Shown: one piece after another, positions 35,947 to 42,651 of the stretch
How positions within the stretch are numbered: position 1 is the first letter of the stretch
Layout of the letters: every line of letters begins with the position of its first letter
Assembly: GCF_014653175.1 (NCBI RefSeq)
Contig: NZ_BNAG01000004.1
Location: 372,001 to 436,000, forward strand
Origin: Roseivirga thermotolerans
GTDB lineage: Bacteria; Bacteroidota; Bacteroidia; Cytophagales; Cyclobacteriaceae
Length of the DNA: 64,000 nt
Direction: 5' to 3'
The notes under the pieces: model-generated
What the model saw: the letters and a program-made list of their open reading frames with translations, nothing else
Databases searched by the model: none
Told to the model about the DNA's origin: nothing
Made by a program: the position numbers and the translations under genes

Positions 35947-36405
35947 ATGTATATGCACAAAACTTATTCTTTATTAATTGTGATCTTTTGTATGTCGTGC
36001 AGTCCTCATTTAAGAGGAAAGATCACCACTTATAGTTCCTTGAGCTATAAGTTTTCAGACTCAGGGAATCGAAGCTTAAAGATTGACTTTAAGAACGACT
36101 CGATTGTAACGGTCTCTAACAGAACCAGTATAGCTCATAATCATGGTTTTTTGAATTTTGATGTTAGTTATGAATATAAGACCGGATTGTTAGGCACGGT
36201 CATAATTGTTGGGATGCTTAATTCGAATCGTATTTTTCAAGAGAATGATAAATATCTGAAACCATATGAAAACAGAGACTTCTCTTTTGACAGCGGTTCT
36301 GCAGATTACCTGTTCCCAGATATCTCAGGCGATACAATTAGGTTCTCTAGAGATTTTAACACACTCCAGATAAAAGAGTTCTCGTTCAAAAGATCAAAGC
36401 GATAG
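35947..36405 (+). CDS. Probable immunity lipoprotein to displaced toxin 2
   Basis: 152 residues with a lipobox near VIFCMSC. The ATG directly follows the toxin stop (TAAATG). A second ATG six bases on gives a more usual short start (MHKTYSLL). The mature part is strand-rich (GNRSLKIDFKNDSIVTV, GFLNFDVSYEYKTG, DTIRFSRDFNTLQIKEF). Location in the envelope fits a secreted peptidase toxin. No family recognised. A strong terminator follows at 36431. Confidence 0.6.
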   Translation: MYMHKTYSLLIVIFCMSCSPHLRGKITTYSSLSYKFSDSGNRSLKIDFKNDSIVTVSNRTSIAHNHGFLNFDVSYEYKTGLLGTVIIVGMLNSNRIFQENDKYLKPYENRDFSFDSGSADYLFPDISGDTIRFSRDFNTLQIKEFSFKRSKR

Positions 36406-36430
36406 GCTGATAATAGTCTTTGGCAATTAA

Positions 36431-36460
36431 TGAAAAAGCCCCTTTCGAGGGGCTTTTTCA
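36431..36460. terminator. Bidirectional terminator between cassette 2 and XRE copy 5
   Basis: TGAAAAAGCCCC pairs perfectly with GGGGCTTTTTCA over a 6-base loop; both arms carry A or T runs, so it can stop transcription from both sides. Confidence 0.85.
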
Positions 36461-36810
36461 TTGCGCCAGTTGTTTTTGCATGTCTTTTTGAAACAGGAAG
36501 GCCTTGAGCATGGCCTTGATGGCCTCTTTGTCGGAATCGTTGAGCTGCTGCGCCTTGGAGAACATTGCCAGCAGTTCCGGGTCCTGGATCTTCGCCTTGG
36601 CCTTCTCCTGGTCAGCCCCGTAGACCAGGTCATCCACCGAAACCTCCAGCACATCCGCCAGCTTCTTGAGCACATTGGCCTGTGGGATGCTGGCGCCCAG
36701 CTCGTAACAGGACAGGCTTTAGAGGTTCACCCCTTCGACCTGTTGGTCAGCTCCGATTTCGACAAACCCTTTTGCTGCCTTGTCAGCCTGATAAGCTCTG
36801 CGATGGTCAT
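36458..36810 (-). pseudogene. XRE-family regulator, broken copy 5
   Basis: ATG at 36810 reads MTIAELIRLTRQQKGLSKSELTNRSKG and then a stop. The proper frame resumes beyond it (SLSCYELGASIPQANVLKKLADVLEVSVDDLVYG) and runs to 36458 with FSKAQQLNDSDKEAIKAMLKAF. Copies 3 and 5 share the 5' lesion, except for one T in a homopolymer; their C-terminal halves differ, so the shared part was copied between them after decay. Confidence 0.75.
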
Positions 36811-36848
36811 AAATAAGAAGTTTTGTATTTAAAATCCCTTCTGTTGCG

Positions 36849-38135
36849 ATGATCAGACAAATCAAGAATGCTTTGGTATCGGCTTTTGTGCCGGGCGGTT
36901 CGGGCACCGACCTTTATACCCAAACCAACAGTGTATTTACCGGAGTAAGTAGTTATCTGACTGGGGGAGGAAGCTCGGGTACCACCACTCCCTTTGCATT
37001 TCTTAATTACATTGTTTTCGATACTAATTTTAATCGTGTGGCATCAGGTCATCAGCGGGTGAGTAGTGTGCTCAATGCCAAACATTTATTAACTTTGAAC
37101 AACATTAACATTACCCAGAAGGGGTATGTATACATATGGGTGAGTAATGAGAGTAATCAGAACCACAATACCTACTTTGACGACCTGAAGGTAACCCATA
37201 CCAAGGGGCCTGTATTGCAGGAAGATCATTATTATCCTTTTGGTGGATCGATCGCTGCACTGTCATCGACCGCACCGCTCTCTAAACCAAACCGTTACAA
37301 GCTGTCAGGTAACGAGGAACAAACGGACTTCGACTGGAACGTGTACGACTTCAATGCAAGGACTTATGATCCGATCTTAGGCCGGTTTATACAGGTGGAT
37401 CCTATGGCTGATGAGAGGGCTTGGGTAAATCCTTATAACTACGTTCAGAACAACCCTCTTTTGAGAGTCGCCCCTGCTGGTTTGGTTGATGATTATGTTT
37501 TTGATGAAGAAGGTAAGTTTCTAAGAGTTGATGAAAATGATCAGCCAGATAAGTTAGTTATTGAGAACTCGAAAACCAAAGAACAAAAGTCTTATGAGTT
37601 TAATGATCCTGAGACTGATGTTCAGGCCATTAAATATAATATGGAGAAGTTTGGTGATGATTTTAAGAATGTGAAGTTTATTTATAATATATCTGACGAG
37701 AGAATTGATGAAATGATGAGTGAGTCAGGTGTAAGTCACAAAGGAAGTCGTGCGGGTAGACTGCTATTTGCCGCATGGTACTCTGGGCCGGGGGGTAAAA
37801 TGGATTTTTCGGCTTATCATTTACCAATAGATTTAGCAAAAGGTGGAGCGGCTACTCTGGGTGCCAATGGTGAAGTTCAAACGCTTTGGAATGATAGTGA
37901 ATTGTTTAAAAATGATCAGGGTCCAATGGTTATTTTTAACAATACCTCTCGTGCCTATAATTACTTAGATGGAGGGAATTGGTTATGGGGAAATGCGGTA
38001 CAGAGATTGGGAGGTACTCAGAAGAATGCTATTAACTGGTCTAAGACATATAACCCAGGGGATAGTGGTGCAGACCAGTATGCAATACAGGAAGGGTATT
38101 TTTATGCAGCGGGATTTAGAGAACCAAGAAAATGA
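36849..38135 (+). CDS. Displaced RHS tip 3 with toxin-44-like domain
   Basis: 428 residues from an ATG in the XRE upstream region (MIRQIKNALVSAF). It includes the RHS block, an altered RHS core (RTYDPILGRFIQVDPMADERAWVNPYNYVQNNPLLRVAPAG region, with APAG in place of DPDG), and a C-terminal domain with GGKMDFSAYHLP, YLDGGNWLWGNAVQRLGG and GDSGADQYAIQEGY, which is the conserved layout of the polymorphic toxin type 44 family. The frame is unbroken, but there is no signal peptide. An immunity lipoprotein gene overlaps by four bases. Confidence 0.72.
   Translation: MIRQIKNALVSAFVPGGSGTDLYTQTNSVFTGVSSYLTGGGSSGTTTPFAFLNYIVFDTNFNRVASGHQRVSSVLNAKHLLTLNNINITQKGYVYIWVSNESNQNHNTYFDDLKVTHTKGPVLQEDHYYPFGGSIAALSSTAPLSKPNRYKLSGNEEQTDFDWNVYDFNARTYDPILGRFIQVDPMADERAWVNPYNYVQNNPLLRVAPAGLVDDYVFDEEGKFLRVDENDQPDKLVIENSKTKEQKSYEFNDPETDVQAIKYNMEKFGDDFKNVKFIYNISDERIDEMMSESGVSHKGSRAGRLLFAAWYSGPGGKMDFSAYHLPIDLAKGGAATLGANGEVQTLWNDSELFKNDQGPMVIFNNTSRAYNYLDGGNWLWGNAVQRLGGTQKNAINWSKTYNPGDSGADQYAIQEGYFYAAGFREPRK
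36869..37237 (+). repeat. 369-bp RHS recombination block, copy 4
   Basis: Nearly identical to the resident copy at 28438-28806; differences are single bases, e.g. GATACTAATT in place of GATAATAATT. Its left flank, XRE 5' part included, is shared with copy 2. Confidence 0.92.
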
Positions 38136-38317
38136 AGAAGGTCAAAATTTTGTTATTTGGCTCACTGTTTTTTTGCCTTTTAGGCTGTTATAGTGAGAAG
38201 AGGGCTAGAGAAAAAAAGGCTGAAACGATGCGTGAGCGTGTGGAAGAGTACCTCAATAAAGTAGATACTCTTAAGACCGAAAAAAGAGATAGTCTTGAGA
38301 TAGACTTTAGGTATTAA
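38132..38317 (+). CDS. Small lipoprotein, probable immunity to toxin tip 3
   Basis: 61 residues with a lipobox (CLLGC, Cys19), starting in an ATGA overlap with the toxin stop. The mature peptide is highly charged and helical (EKRAREKKAETMRERVEEYLNKVDTLKTEKRD). It is short for an immunity protein, and may be truncated or act with another factor. A terminator with the AAACCAGCT stem follows. Confidence 0.55.
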   Translation: MKKVKILLFGSLFFCLLGCYSEKRAREKKAETMRERVEEYLNKVDTLKTEKRDSLEIDFRY

Positions 38318-38327
38318 TGAGTCAAAG

Positions 38328-38355
38328 AAACCAGCTTCAGCAATGGAGCTGGTTT
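38328..38355 (+). terminator. Terminator after cassette 3
   Basis: AAACCAGCT/AGCTGGTTT stem with T run, near copy of the one at 34610-34637. Repeated terminators suggest the cassettes end in a shared element. Confidence 0.8.
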
Positions 38356-38362
38356 TTTATTA

Positions 38363-38500
38363 ATGAAACAGCTCTTCAGCGACTTTATCGCCATGATGTT
38401 CGGGGAACCTGACGAAGGGGAAACCCATTCCTGGGGAACGATCATCGGTGTAATGCTCTTCCTGGCCTTTATCGGGTTCATGCTCTCAATGGCCAGCTAA
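38363..38500 (+). CDS. 45-residue single-pass membrane protein
   Basis: ATG 38363 to TAA 38498-38500 encodes a short polar N-terminus (MKQLFSDFIAMMFGEPDEGE) and one hydrophobic helix (IIGVMLFLAFIGFMLSMA). It is GC-rich like the XRE genes and unlike its AT-rich surroundings. It starts within ten bases of the cassette 3 terminator. It could be a small membrane immunity protein or a fragment; no family known. Confidence 0.4.
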   Translation: MKQLFSDFIAMMFGEPDEGETHSWGTIIGVMLFLAFIGFMLSMAS

Positions 38501-38931
38501 AATGTGCCACGGAGGCATAGGTTGTGTGATGTCATAAGCAATACAACAACCTAACGTGTCTATGTAAAGGGGTGTGCTTGTTAAGTATAACAAGCATTTA
38601 CTTGACAAGAATTAATGCTGAAATACTGCTTAAATCAGTCTTCATTGGCTGGAATCGATGTTTTGTAATAGTGATTACGTTTAGAAACGTGAATTAACGT
38701 GAATCGATAAACTGAAGCGTGTAGATGCCCTAGCAGATACTTTACATAATATGCTTATGTTCAACCCGCAAGCCACCAAATCAATAATCAATAAGCGAGG
38801 AGTTACATAAGAGCATGTTATGTAAAAGCTTATCAGAGCAGGGATGGTTTGGGGGAAAACTATAAATATGACACAATACTAAATATTGAAATGCGCTTAT
38901 ATAGACAGTGAAAATTTTGCTGTCAATGTAG
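38501..38931. other. Non-coding stretch with strong inverted repeats
   Basis: I see no gene. A perfect 9-bp hairpin TGCTTGTTA/TAACAAGCA with a 4-base loop is at 38575-38596. TTTACATAA (38741-38749) matches in reverse TTATGTAAA (38818-38826), with ATGCT/AGCAT just inside, and TTACATAA (38803-38810) can also pair with the same right arm at close range. These may be regulatory sites or scars of a lost cassette. Confidence 0.45.
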
Positions 38932-39078
38932 CATGTAAAATATTCTTGGATAGATCAAAGGACTGGGTCTTTTTCTGCGGATCAAATGAAAACGGTTATA
39001 GATAGAATTAACAATAACAGACTTAATGTACTAGGGGATAAAGATAAGGCATGGAGAAGTTATTTAAGAAAAAAATAA
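38932..39078 (+). pseudogene. Possible toxin-tail remnant upstream of a membrane immunity-like gene
   Basis: One frame stays open for 48 codons to a TAA (IDQRTGSFSADQMKTVIDRI, DKDKAWRSYLRKK) and overlaps the start of the next gene by 28 bases, as a toxin end would. A second frame in the same DNA also looks protein-like (DSENFAVNVACKIFLDRSKD). I cannot decide which was coding; both are incomplete. Confidence 0.3.
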
Positions 39079-39530
39079 TATATCTTATTACTATAGTTTT
39101 AGTAATCTGGGTCTTGTTGAATAATTTTCATAAGGTAGATTTTGTAAAAGGTGAAACTAACCTCAAAGGATTTACTTTAGAATTACCAGAAACTTGTTTG
39201 ATTTTAAAATCTTCAATTGATGAAGGAGCAAAGGGATCAATTTTATGCCGTGGGTATAAGATTAAATATGAGTGCGGTGGCTTTGTTGAAGCCCCTGAAT
39301 TTGATTCAACCAAATTTGAATATAAGATTGATACTATCAACAAGGATCATATTAGGAGAGTTCTTGTGACTTATCCGTCTAAAAATCACTTGCAGTTAGT
39401 GCTGGAAAGCATAGGTTCTAAAGAAGAACTTCAGCACATATGGTTACTTACTCTAAAATCGGAAGGTTTTAAGGATGCCAAAAGGCGAGCAATTCTTGAT
39501 ATAATGAATTCTGCCAGTTTACAATATTGA
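39051..39530 (+). CDS. Membrane-anchored orphan immunity-like protein
   Basis: 159 residues with one N-terminal membrane helix (IIYLITIVLVIWVLLNNF) and a strand-rich outer part (FTLELPETCLILKSSIDEG, YKIKYECGGFVEAP). It has no intact toxin upstream, only a possible tail remnant, and is followed by a repeat-associated terminator. Type and place suggest an immunity protein kept after its toxin was lost. No family recognised. Confidence 0.55.
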   Translation: MEKLFKKKIIYLITIVLVIWVLLNNFHKVDFVKGETNLKGFTLELPETCLILKSSIDEGAKGSILCRGYKIKYECGGFVEAPEFDSTKFEYKIDTINKDHIRRVLVTYPSKNHLQLVLESIGSKEELQHIWLLTLKSEGFKDAKRRAILDIMNSASLQY

Positions 39531-39548
39531 AAGTGTTGTGCTATGAGT

Positions 39549-39606
39549 TGGGTAATGCTATCAATTATCTGTTAAAAACATAAAGCCTCTTCGGAGGTTT
39601 TTTTTT
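39549..39606 (+). repeat. Direct repeat with terminator, copy 1
   Basis: TGGGTAATGCTATCAATT and the bases after it, ending in a CCTC-TTCG-GAGG hairpin and T run, recur at 40553-40608 with small changes. The pair bounds a 1-kb segment holding the truncated membrane gene and the NTF2-type immunity gene. Confidence 0.75.
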
Positions 39607-39844
39607 ATAAAGTAATGATACAGAGTGATAAGCACTAGGCTGTGAAAGGTAGAATTCTCATTATCCAACCAGCAATTTTGCCAATAATATCAATTGCTTT
39701 GCCCTTTATTTTGTCCTTTCTCTCTTTCTCCTTGTGAACTAATTCTTTCTCTTTTAGAGGTGGTGGTGGCGCTGCAATTGAAGATCAAGGCCCCAAATTT
39801 CCTACTGGGACATTGGGTTCTGGGGGGGTAAAACAGAGAAGAAT
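39607..39844. other. Short remnant region with two competing reading frames
   Basis: On the minus strand, 39635-39784 is open for 50 codons (SSIAAPPPPLKEKELVHKE, then KGKAIDIIGKIAGWIMRILPF) to a TAG. On the plus strand, about 28 codons (AIEDQGPKFPTGTLGSGG, KQRRI) end in a TGA that overlaps the ATG of the next fragment in ATGA fashion. The first looks like a broken proline-rich small protein, the second like the tail of a toxin. Neither has a clear start. Confidence 0.3.
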
Positions 39845-40015
39845 ATGATAGACTATAAATCGCTTATCGCAAAAGCAAAGCAGCCAGTGGGGATATTCTA
39901 CATACTGCTTTTTGGGGTTGCGCTCTACTTTTTAGGAAAAGAAGCTGGCATAAATGGGGCTATCCGTTTTATAGCAACAATTGCCTCCATTTGTGTCCTC
40001 ACAAATGGCTGTTAA
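39845..40015 (+). pseudogene. 5' fragment of the split membrane protein gene
   Basis: ATG 39845 begins MIDYKSLIAKAKQPVG, then a membrane helix FYILLFGVALYFLG. Up to 39982 it matches the gene whose 3' end lies at 31922-32221. After that the frame enters a palindromic repeat and stops at 40015. The break falls exactly at the left edge of that repeat. Confidence 0.6.
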
Positions 40016-40035
40016 AAGACGCTGTGAGGACACAA
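39981..40035 (+). repeat. Palindromic repeat element, copy A
   Basis: About 55 bases starting TTGCCTCCATTTGTGTC. Two exclusive hairpins are possible: CCATTTGTG/CACAAATGG with a 4-base loop, or TGTGTCCTCAC/GTGAGGACACA with a 21-base loop. An inverted, diverged copy is at 53828-53881. Confidence 0.7.
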
Positions 40036-40140
40036 TAACTATCACACCACGGTATCAGCTATTGCAATAGAAAATAATATTTCTGACCCAAATAAAATCA
40101 AAGCTGGTTCATCGTTAAATATTACTAACTAGGATTCATT

Positions 40141-40473
40141 ATGAAAAAGGCTCTTAAATTTTTGTCACTTGGTTTAGTGACATCATTATTTTTCGCACTT
40201 CTGTCGTTTTCTGATAAAGAAGATGTACAAAATGGATATGTCCCGAAAGATGGGTTTGTCCCAAATAAAGAAACGGCAATTAATGTTGCCCTATCAATTC
40301 TAAAACCAATTTATGGGGAATCTGTTGAAAGCCAATTGCCATTCACAGCCACACTTAATGATGATAAAATTTGGGTTGTTGAGGGAACACCAGGTTTAGA
40401 AGAAGGAGGAGTGGCAAGTATTGAGATACAGAAAACGGATTGTAAAATTCTGAAAGTTTCTCATGGCAAATAA
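40141..40473 (+). CDS. NTF2-fold immunity protein (YbbC/YhhH-like)
   Basis: 110 residues with an N-terminal hydrophobic signal (FLSLGLVTSLFFALLSF). The mature part carries GYVPKDGFVPNKETAINVAL, ILKPIYGE, WVVEGTPGLEEGGVASIEI and ILKVSHGK, the standard pattern of the YbbC/YhhH immunity family, members of which sit next to rhs genes in enterobacteria. No toxin is beside it, so it is an orphan that may protect against a toxin the strain no longer has or never had. Terminators follow at 40522-40549 and 40581-40608. Confidence 0.75.
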   Translation: MKKALKFLSLGLVTSLFFALLSFSDKEDVQNGYVPKDGFVPNKETAINVALSILKPIYGESVESQLPFTATLNDDKIWVVEGTPGLEEGGVASIEIQKTDCKILKVSHGK

Positions 40474-40521
40474 GGTGATGTTATCAGTCTGATGATACAT
40501 ATTACCTTCAAAGCCTTCAAG

Positions 40522-40549
40522 AAAAAGGGCTACGTTTAAGTAGCCTTTT
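40522..40549 (+). terminator. Terminator of the NTF2-fold immunity gene
   Basis: AAAAAGGGCTAC pairs with GTAGCCTTTTT (one bulged base) and is followed at once by the second copy of the 39549 repeat. Confidence 0.65.
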
Positions 40550-40552
40550 TAA

Positions 40553-40608
40553 TGGGTAATGCTATCAATTATCTGTTAAAACATAAAACCCTCTTCGGAG
40601 GGTTTTTA
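40553..40608 (+). repeat. Direct repeat with terminator, copy 2
   Basis: Matches 39549-39606; here the hairpin is AAACCCTC-TTCG-GAGGGTTT, a stronger stem. It is the last island-type feature before the helicase gene. Confidence 0.75.
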
Positions 40609-40639
40609 TAATCAGTTCTTTTGACCTCTTAGGGGCATG

Positions 40640-41878
40640 CTATCGTCTTCTTTTCTTGCCTTTAGCTGTTTTCTTGGTCGGTGGGGCTTCCTTTAATAAC
40701 TGTCGCCAGTCTTTGGAGTCATCTTCTGTGAGTGCCTTTACCATGGCATAGTCTCCTTTACTAATGCTAATACGCTCAATGGGCTCAGTCAGCTCCTTTT
40801 CAATTTGCTCAAGTATTGTTTTTTCTTCCGGGCTACAAAAGGAGTAAGCCTGACCTTTTGCAAAACCCCGGCCTGTACGGCCCACCCGGTGTACATAATG
40901 TTCAACCGTTTCAGGCAGGTCATAATTCACAACAAAATCTACTTCAGGTATATCAATACCTCGGGCACTGATGTCGGTGGTAATAAGTACCTTTAAAACC
41001 CCACTTTTAAACCTGCCCAGAGTTTCATCTCGCTGCTTTTGATCTTTGTCTCCATGCAGAGTGTCCGCTTTCAGTTCCATACGCTGGAGGGCTTTTTGTA
41101 CTCTTTCGGCCCTTACTTTGGTACGCACAAACACAAGCATCTTAGCCTCTGGGTTGTTTTTTATGAGTTGCTCCAGAAAGTAGCGCTTATCATCCATTTC
41201 TACATAAGCCACGGCATGCTCAATATTCTTGGCTACCGGATTTTTAGGCGATAGCTGAATACGAATAGCTTTATGCACCAGTGAATAAGCCAGTTTCTTT
41301 ATCTCTTCATTGATGGTGGCCGAGAAAAACAGTGTTTGCCTTTTTTTGGGTAAGTGAGGCAGTAAGTCCCGCATATCCTTAATAAACCCACGACCCAGCA
41401 TATGGTCGGCTTCATCCACAATAAGCACCTCTAATAGCGACAGGCTTAAATAGCCCTGGCTAATGAGGTCGAACAAGCGGCCTGGTGTGGCAATGAGCAC
41501 ATCGATACCCGATTGAAGCATTTTAATCTGAGGGTCCTGCTCCAGCCCACCGTAAATAGCATAAATGGTCAGGCCACTGCCTTTGCTCACCTGCTGAAAT
41601 GTTTGCTTTACCTGCTGTGCCAGTTCATGGGTAGGAACCATTACCAGGCATCGCACTGCGTTTATATTGAGCTTGCGCGAATGATCCAATAACCTTTGTA
41701 CCGTTGGAATGGCAAAGGCAGCGGTTTTGCCAGTTCCTGTTTGTGCAATAGCCAATACATCTTCTCCTTTGAGAATAGGAGTTATGGCCTTATACTGTAT
41801 GTCCGTAGGCTTTTTAAAGCCAAGCTCTGCCAGATTGGACTTAATAAGCGGGTGAAAAGCGTATTTCTCAAACTTCAT
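40640..41878 (-). CDS. DEAD-box ATP-dependent RNA helicase
   Basis: Start set at 41878 (MKFEKYAFHP), the usual beginning of this family; the upstream in-frame ATG adds ten unrelated residues. All helicase motifs are seen: TDIQYKAI (Q), AQTGTGKT (I), PTHELAQQ (Ia), TPGRL (Ib), DEAD (II), SAT (III), RGIDIP (V) and HRVGRTGR (VI). The C-terminus is a short basic tail (KKTAKGKKRRR). It likely unwinds structured RNA in ribosome assembly or cold adaptation. It marks the right end of the accessory island. Confidence 0.88.
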   Translation of the reverse strand: MKFEKYAFHPLIKSNLAELGFKKPTDIQYKAITPILKGEDVLAIAQTGTGKTAAFAIPTVQRLLDHSRKLNINAVRCLVMVPTHELAQQVKQTFQQVSKGSGLTIYAIYGGLEQDPQIKMLQSGIDVLIATPGRLFDLISQGYLSLSLLEVLIVDEADHMLGRGFIKDMRDLLPHLPKKRQTLFFSATINEEIKKLAYSLVHKAIRIQLSPKNPVAKNIEHAVAYVEMDDKRYFLEQLIKNNPEAKMLVFVRTKVRAERVQKALQRMELKADTLHGDKDQKQRDETLGRFKSGVLKVLITTDISARGIDIPEVDFVVNYDLPETVEHYVHRVGRTGRGFAKGQAYSFCSPEEKTILEQIEKELTEPIERISISKGDYAMVKALTEDDSKDWRQLLKEAPPTKKTAKGKKRRR

Positions 41879-41968
41879 GCAAGACAAAGATACCGCTTCG
41901 CTATACAAAATCGTTAGCTTTGGGTTAGTTTACCCACAATATTCACGCGGTAGAAGTTAGATAGCTCA

Positions 41969-42538
41969 ATGAAATTCTTGAAAAATATAGCTTTAGCACT
42001 GCTCATACTCACAGGGTTGGTTCACGGGCCGGAGAGTAAGGCGCAGTTTTTAACAGTAGATACAACGGCTTATATTGAGTGGTCAGACAATTTATACCTA
42101 AGCTGGAAAGACTTTAGGTTTAGAAAACAAAAGTCCAAAGAGGAGAGGGGGCTTGCTCTGACCTCCGTAACCCATTCCATACGAGGGGGCATATTTAACG
42201 ATGAACCCAGGTTTGAGGTGAAGGTACTCTTTGTGAAGAAAGACTCCTGGACCACCGATTCTACCAGCATAGCACTCTTGGCTCATGAGAAGCTGCACTT
42301 CGATATTGCCGAATTGTATGGCAGAAAAATAAGGAAGCAGATTAGTGAATTGCACAAAAGGGGAGAGCGAGACCTAAAAGTTTATAACAAATATGTGAGG
42401 CAACTACTGGCCGATTTTAAGCGATTTTCTCTGAACTACGATAAAGAAACCGGTCATGGAAGAGACTCAGAGCGTCAAAACGAATGGTTCGAACTTGTTT
42501 TTTCGGAATTGGAGCGATTAAAACAATATAGTCAATAA
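41969..42538 (+). CDS. DUF922-like secreted zinc protease-like protein
   Basis: 189 residues with a signal peptide ending near ESKAQ. The key feature is LLAHEKLHFDIAELYGR, an HExxH site with a following helix, and WKDFRFRKQ earlier, both in line with the DUF922 family of predicted secreted Zn-dependent proteases. Activity is untested in most members. The gene stands alone between the helicase and the iron-sulfur gene. Confidence 0.7.
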   Translation: MKFLKNIALALLILTGLVHGPESKAQFLTVDTTAYIEWSDNLYLSWKDFRFRKQKSKEERGLALTSVTHSIRGGIFNDEPRFEVKVLFVKKDSWTTDSTSIALLAHEKLHFDIAELYGRKIRKQISELHKRGERDLKVYNKYVRQLLADFKRFSLNYDKETGHGRDSERQNEWFELVFSELERLKQYSQ

Positions 42539-42651
42539 TATTAATATTTATATATGTTAATAACAACATGTATAAATTGCCCTTGAATTATTTTCCGATG
42601 TTTCGGTTTGACTCTATTTTCGCTTAATTTAATCAGCCGAACGACTGTGCC

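Noticed and set aside
30606-36810. Integrated prophage suggested by several XRE repressors
   Set aside because: No integrase, capsid, terminase or tail genes were seen; the XRE genes follow RHS cassettes.
28438-37237. CRISPR-like or tandem repeat array
   Set aside because: The repeats are long coding blocks separated by kilobases of unique genes, not short direct repeats with even spacers.
25000-40600. Insertion sequences as the cause of the duplications
   Set aside because: No transposase reading frame or clear IS terminal repeats were recognised in any frame.
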